8,808 nucleotides of DNA. Source: Alphaproteobacteria bacterium (lineage in GTDB: Bacteria; Pseudomonadota; Alphaproteobacteria; Micropepsales; Micropepsaceae). The stretch covers positions 1 to 8,808 of the forward strand of contig JAICVV010000061.1 of NCBI GenBank assembly GCA_025935155.1, written 5' to 3'. Shown here piece by piece: positions 1-8,808 of this stretch. The translations under genes and the position numbers were made by a program. Positions within the stretch are counted from its first letter, which is position 1, and every line of letters starts with the position of its first letter. The notes under the pieces are model-generated. The model had not been told where the DNA came from. It worked only from the letters and a program-made list of their open reading frames with translations, and did no database searches.

Positions 1-3039
<3,039 letters not shown>

Positions 3040-3064
3040 CTCTGGACAGTCGCGACTCTTTTCT

Positions 3065-3179
3065 GTCATGGGCGGCCTTGAGCCGCCCATCCATCCGGCG
3101 CGCGTCTGCGCGCCGAGAAGAGTCTTTTGCGCTCGCAGACGCTCGCGCGATGGATGGCCGGGTCAAGCCCGGCCATGAC
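3065..3179. repeat. Palindromic interspersed element with covarying hairpins
   Basis: Two 31-nt arms, 3065-3095 and 3149-3179, are inverted copies of each other. Each arm folds on its own into a 9-bp hairpin with a 5-nt loop (3068-3090 and 3154-3176). The outer ends GTCATGG and CCATGAC pair, as do CCATCCATC (3087-3095) and GATGGATGG (3149-3157). Between them lies a third perfect 8-bp stem, CGGCGCGC/GCGCGCCG, at 3096-3115 with a 4-nt loop. The arms differ at four bases that form two swapped base pairs, so folding is kept. It lies between the convergent 3' ends of metH and the dehydrogenase gene. It resembles the short palindromes scattered in many alphaproteobacterial genomes. It might slow or end transcription from both sides, but no U-tract follows either hairpin, so this is inference. 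Confidence 0.85.
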
Positions 3180-3199
3180 GAAAAGTACGGCGGCGATTG

Positions 3200-3889
3200 T
3201 CACCAAGGTCGTTCGTGGCCTTGCCAGGTGAGGAATTTGCCGCTGTCGGCCGGCGTGAGTCCGGCGATCACCTGGCGCATGCCGCTGACGCTTTGCTCGG
3301 GCGACAGCGGCGCGCCCTGCCCGCCCATGTCGGTGCGCACCCAGCCGGGTGAAACCACAACGGCGATGATGCCGTCCTTGCGCCAATCGACCGAGAGATT
3401 GCGCATCACATTGTTCACCGCCGCTTTTGTGGCGCGGTAGGCGAGGTAGCCGCCTTCGGTGGTCGCGGTGGATGCCATGCCGCTGGTGATGGTGACGAGC
3501 TTTTTCTCGCGTCCGAGCTTCAAGTTCTCGTGCAGCGCCTGCGCGAGTGCCAGCGGCCCCATGGTGTTGACGGCAAACGTACAGGCCCAGCCGTCGAAAT
3601 CCATGTCGTCGGCGCTCTGCCTCTTGGGGCCATAGTAGCCCGCGTTGTTGACGAGGATATCGATAGGCTCTCCCGCAAGAGTTTTTCCCAGCGCCGCGCA
3701 GGTTTTGAAATCCGACACATCCAGCTTGTGAACTTCGATCTTGCTGTGCTTGCGCGCGAGTTCCTTCAGCTCATTGGCGCGATCAGGTTCGCGCGCGAAG
3801 GCGATGACCTTTGCGCCATCGCTTGCGTATTGCCGCACGAATTCCAAACCGATGCCGCGGTTCGCGCCGGTGATGAGGACGGTAGACAT
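3200..3889 (-). CDS. Short-chain dehydrogenase/reductase, C-factor-like (SDR family)
   Basis: A 229-residue classical SDR, predicted to be a cytoplasmic NAD(P)H-dependent oxidoreductase of unknown substrate. The nucleotide-binding motif TGANRGIG is at residues 7-14. NNAG at 81-84 stabilises the central sheet. The likely catalytic set is N108, S136, Y151 and K155 (YRATK), followed by PGWVRTDMGG, typical of the family. Arginines around residues 33-37 (AREPDR) after the second strand suggest a preference for NADP(H), as inference. The C-terminal part is short, as in small SDRs related to the myxobacterial C-signal protein CsgA; that resemblance is from memory and does not assign a role. I chose the ATG at 3887-3889 because GGAG lies 8 nt upstream on the same strand and the family begins right before the first strand; a TTG seven codons earlier lies upstream of that site. 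It lies 170 bp downstream of the oxoprolinase gene on the same strand, with a palindromic repeat between, so co-transcription is possible but unproven. Confidence 0.93.
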   Translation of the reverse strand: MSTVLITGANRGIGLEFVRQYASDGAKVIAFAREPDRANELKELARKHSKIEVHKLDVSDFKTCAALGKTLAGEPIDILVNNAGYYGPKRQSADDMDFDGWACTFAVNTMGPLALAQALHENLKLGREKKLVTITSGMASTATTEGGYLAYRATKAAVNNVMRNLSVDWRKDGIIAVVVSPGWVRTDMGGQGAPLSPEQSVSGMRQVIAGLTPADSGKFLTWQGHERPW

Positions 3890-3896
3890 CTGCACG

Positions 3897-3901
3897 TCTC
3901 C
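3897..3901 (-). promoter_or_regulatory. Ribosome binding site deciding the dehydrogenase start
   Basis: On the minus strand GGAGA is followed by CGTGCAG and then the ATG at 3889; GGAG to ATG is 8 nt. This is the best Shine-Dalgarno match near the gene and favours the ATG over the in-frame TTG upstream of it. Confidence 0.7.
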
Positions 3902-3970
3902 GGTTGGCAAGAATATAACTCCCTCTCCCCCTCCGGGGGAGAGGGATACAGGGTGAGGGGGCGGCGGGGA

Positions 3971-4051
3971 ATCAGAAGACGGAAATCAGACGTCAAACCG
4001 CCCTGTCGCAGCACCTGTTCTGATTTCTGGATTCTATGTTCTGACTTCTGG
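3971..4051. repeat. Short direct and inverted ATCAGAA/TTCTGAT repeats in the element spacer
   Basis: TGTTCTGATTTCTGG at 4016-4030 recurs as TGTTCTGACTTCTGG at 4037-4051, with one mismatch and a 21-nt period. ATCAGA occurs at 3971 and 3985 on the same strand in the opposite sense, and AAATCAGA (3983-3990) is the exact complement of TCTGATTT (4020-4027). So the spacer has its own nested pairing inside the larger palindrome. No function can be read from this. Confidence 0.6.
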
Positions 4052-4059
4052 CATCCCCC

Positions 4060-7763
<3,704 letters not shown>

Positions 7764-7767
<4 letters not shown>

Positions 7768-8189
7768 TGATTCACGCGGAGCCGCGGAGATGATGTGGGG
7801 GGCAGATTGTTGACCGCTCTCCGCAAACCTTCCTTGAGCGTCGGAGCGCCGAAATTGATCAGCAGACCGACGGGCAAGCCCAGCAGGCGAAGATATGTGA
7901 GTACCTGCTTCGGATGAACAGGCAATAACCTCTCGACGGATTTTATTTCCAGGACAACTGTGGATTCGATGAGAAGATCAATGCGCAATCCGTCGCGAAA
8001 TTGCAGGCCGTCGTATTCGAACGACAGGATCTTTTGCCGCTCGACGTAAAATCCCTGGCGCGCGAGATCGCGCGCCAGAACGGTTTCGTACACAGATTCC
8101 AACAGTCCCGGTCCAAGACCAGTGTGCAGCTTGTAGGCGGCATCAACCACCGCGCCCGTTACGTCGTCCAGTGCCTTCGCGCCCCTCAT
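7764..8189 (-). CDS. GxxExxY family protein (PDDEXK_3 putative nuclease)
   Basis: A 141-residue protein with the name-giving GLLESVY at 28-34. The PD-(D/E)XK-like core is D71, then E81-I-K83, then conserved H92, K94-Q95 and Y99 (HPKQVLTYLRLL), ending with GLLINFGAPTLKEGLRR. This matches Pfam PDDEXK_3 over its full length; members are predicted nuclease-fold proteins without a settled function. The start is uncertain. I chose the ATG at 8187-8189 because it gives the usual family length, has GGAG 3 nt upstream, and leaves 70 bp to the divergent djlA. Alternatives are ATGs at 8228, 8240 (AGG 4 nt upstream) and 8261, which would add 13, 17 and 24 residues. The last codons (SPRLRV, residues 134-139) are exactly one arm of an 18-bp inverted repeat whose other arm lies just upstream of the start. 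The TGA overlaps the oxoprolinase ATG by four bases. No signal peptide or membrane segment is seen. Confidence 0.88.
7773..7790. repeat. Inverted repeat arm at the 3' end of the GxxExxY gene
   Basis: CACGCGGAGCCGCGGAGA on the plus strand is the exact reverse complement of 8192-8209. Within it CGCGGAG occurs twice, 8 nt apart. Similarity between the arms extends inward for about 10 more bases with 7 matches. On the minus strand it encodes residues SPRLRV of the GxxExxY protein and ends 5 nt before the oxoprolinase ATG, where that gene's ribosome binding site would normally be. Confidence 0.85.
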
Positions 8190-8191
8190 AT

Positions 8192-8209
8192 TCTCCGCGG
8201 CTCCGCGTG
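8192..8209. repeat. Inverted repeat arm at the 5' end of the GxxExxY gene
   Basis: TCTCCGCGGCTCCGCGTG on the plus strand, perfect mate of 7773-7790. On the minus strand it reads through GCGGAGCCGCGGAGA directly into AT and the ATG at 8189, so its GGAG copies lie 3 and 11 nt before that start and could act as the ribosome binding site. The two arms together span 437 bp (7773-8209), nearly exactly the nuclease gene. No convincing target-site duplication is visible outside the arms. Confidence 0.85.
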
Positions 8210-8246
8210 CGAATTCTTCATCTCGCATTTGCGACGACATTCGCCT

Positions 8247-8251
8247 AAAGG
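8247..8251 (+). promoter_or_regulatory. Ribosome binding site of djlA
   Basis: AAAGG lies 8 nt before the ATG at 8260-8262, a good match and spacing that supports this start for the DjlA-like protein. Confidence 0.6.
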
Positions 8252-8259
8252 TTCGCTCC

Positions 8260-8808
8260 ATGTCTATCTGGGGCAAAATTGGCGGCGCGGCGGCCGGATT
8301 GCTGGCAGGCGGTCCGCTTGGCGCCGCGCTGGGCGCCCTGGCCGGCCATTTCCTCGTGGACCGGGCTTCCACCGCAACCCCGAGAGCGGCCGATCCCGGC
8401 GTCGCGTTCACCATCGCGATGATCGCGCTAGGGGCCAAAATGGCGAAGGCCGATGGGGCGGCGACCGGCGACGAAGAAGAAGCCTTTCGCCAATACTTCC
8501 GCGTGCCGCCGAACGAGGAAGCCAATGTGCGCCGCATCTTCCGGCTGGCGCGCCAGGATACTGCGGGGTTCGAAAGCTACGCCCGCCAGATTGCGGGCAT
8601 TTATCGCGATCATCCCGCCGTCCTGGAAGACATTCTCGACGGCCTGTTCGAAATCGCCAAGGCCGATGGCATTTTGCATCCGGGCGAACTCGCCTTTCTG
8701 GAGCGCGTTGCGGACATTTTCGGGTTCGCGCCGAACGAGTTTCGCCGTATCCGCGCCTCGCACTTTCCCGACCGCTCGGACCCCTATGTCATTCTCGGCG
8801 TGGCGCAC
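8260..8808 (+). CDS. djlA: DjlA-like membrane-anchored DnaJ co-chaperone, 3'-truncated by window edge
   Basis: 183 codons are visible and the frame is open at the right edge. The protein begins MSIWGKIGGAAAGLLAGG, a glycine-rich hydrophobic stretch (residues 5-32) ending in GHFLVDRA. This closely parallels the N-terminal membrane anchor of E. coli DjlA (MQYWGKI...GHMFDKA, from memory), which sits in the inner membrane with its J domain in the cytoplasm and stimulates DnaK. Residues about 48-165 form a TerB-like helical domain with two repeats, seen in MAKADGAATGDEEEAF and IAKADGILHPGELAFLERVADIFG. The sequence then reaches DPYVILGVA, the usual opening of a J domain. The diagnostic HPD motif would lie beyond the window, so J-domain activity is inferred. 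The start is supported by AAAGG 8 nt upstream. It is divergent from the GxxExxY gene, so its promoter must lie in the short space before 8260 or inside that gene. Confidence 0.9.
   Translation, partial: MSIWGKIGGAAAGLLAGGPLGAALGALAGHFLVDRASTATPRAADPGVAFTIAMIALGAKMAKADGAATGDEEEAFRQYFRVPPNEEANVRRIFRLARQDTAGFESYARQIAGIYRDHPAVLEDILDGLFEIAKADGILHPGELAFLERVADIFGFAPNEFRRIRASHFPDRSDPYVILGVAH

Noticed and set aside
3048..3062. AGTCGCGACT followed by CTTTT after metH as an intrinsic terminator
   Set aside because: The palindrome can form only about three base pairs around a 4-nt loop and the T-run is short and interrupted, so termination there is not supported.
3890..3910. TTG start seven codons upstream for the dehydrogenase
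   Set aside because: The Shine-Dalgarno GGAG lies within this stretch and fits the ATG at 3889; the added residues are not part of the SDR fold.
8190..8537. N-terminal extension of the GxxExxY frame up to an ATG at 8537
   Set aside because: The part beyond 8261 is antisense to the well-supported djlA start, has low-complexity Ala/Ser/Pro composition and no family similarity.
8428..8808. Minus-strand open frame at the right edge
   Set aside because: Entirely opposite djlA codons whose TerB-like and J-domain-start motifs are convincing on the plus strand.

Overview
This is a GC-rich window from a bacterial chromosome, most likely an alphaproteobacterium. The DjlA-like protein has a lineage-typical layout, and the palindromic repeats resemble the short GC-rich interspersed elements common in that class. 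Taxonomy is inferred from sequence character only.

Layout, left to right. (1) Positions 1-3039, + strand: the 3' four-fifths of metH, cobalamin-dependent methionine synthase, cut by the window's left edge. (2) Positions 3040-3199: a convergent intergenic region filled mostly by a palindromic element (3065-3179) whose two 31-nt arms fold into the same hairpin and differ by two compensatory base-pair swaps. (3) Positions 3200-3889, - strand: a small classical short-chain dehydrogenase. (4) Positions 3890-4059: a second palindromic repeat (3921-4097), built of C/G-rich arms and an ATCAGA-type spacer, which runs into the 3' end of the next gene. (5) Positions 4060-7767, - strand: a long fused HyuA-HyuB protein of the 5-oxoprolinase family. 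It carries a 51-codon in-frame palindromic insertion between its A and B halves, and its C-terminal tail and stop codon come from the repeat of region 4. (6) Positions 7764-8189, - strand: a small GxxExxY (PDDEXK_3) putative nuclease gene. A perfect 18-bp inverted repeat lies just upstream of its start on one side and forms its last codons on the other. The gene overlaps the oxoprolinase start by ATGA. (7) Positions 8260-8808, + strand: the 5' part of djlA, a membrane-anchored DnaJ-type co-chaperone, cut by the right edge just as its J domain begins.

The genes are mostly housekeeping or metabolic and do not form one pathway. MetH makes methionine, oxoprolinase would return 5-oxoproline to glutamate, and DjlA serves chaperone control. 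The unusual part is the load of structured repeats: three palindromic elements of at least two kinds and one inverted-repeat-bounded nuclease cassette in under 5.2 kb. Two of these four have been absorbed into the reading frame of one metabolic enzyme. I see no rRNA, tRNA, CRISPR array, transposase or phage gene.
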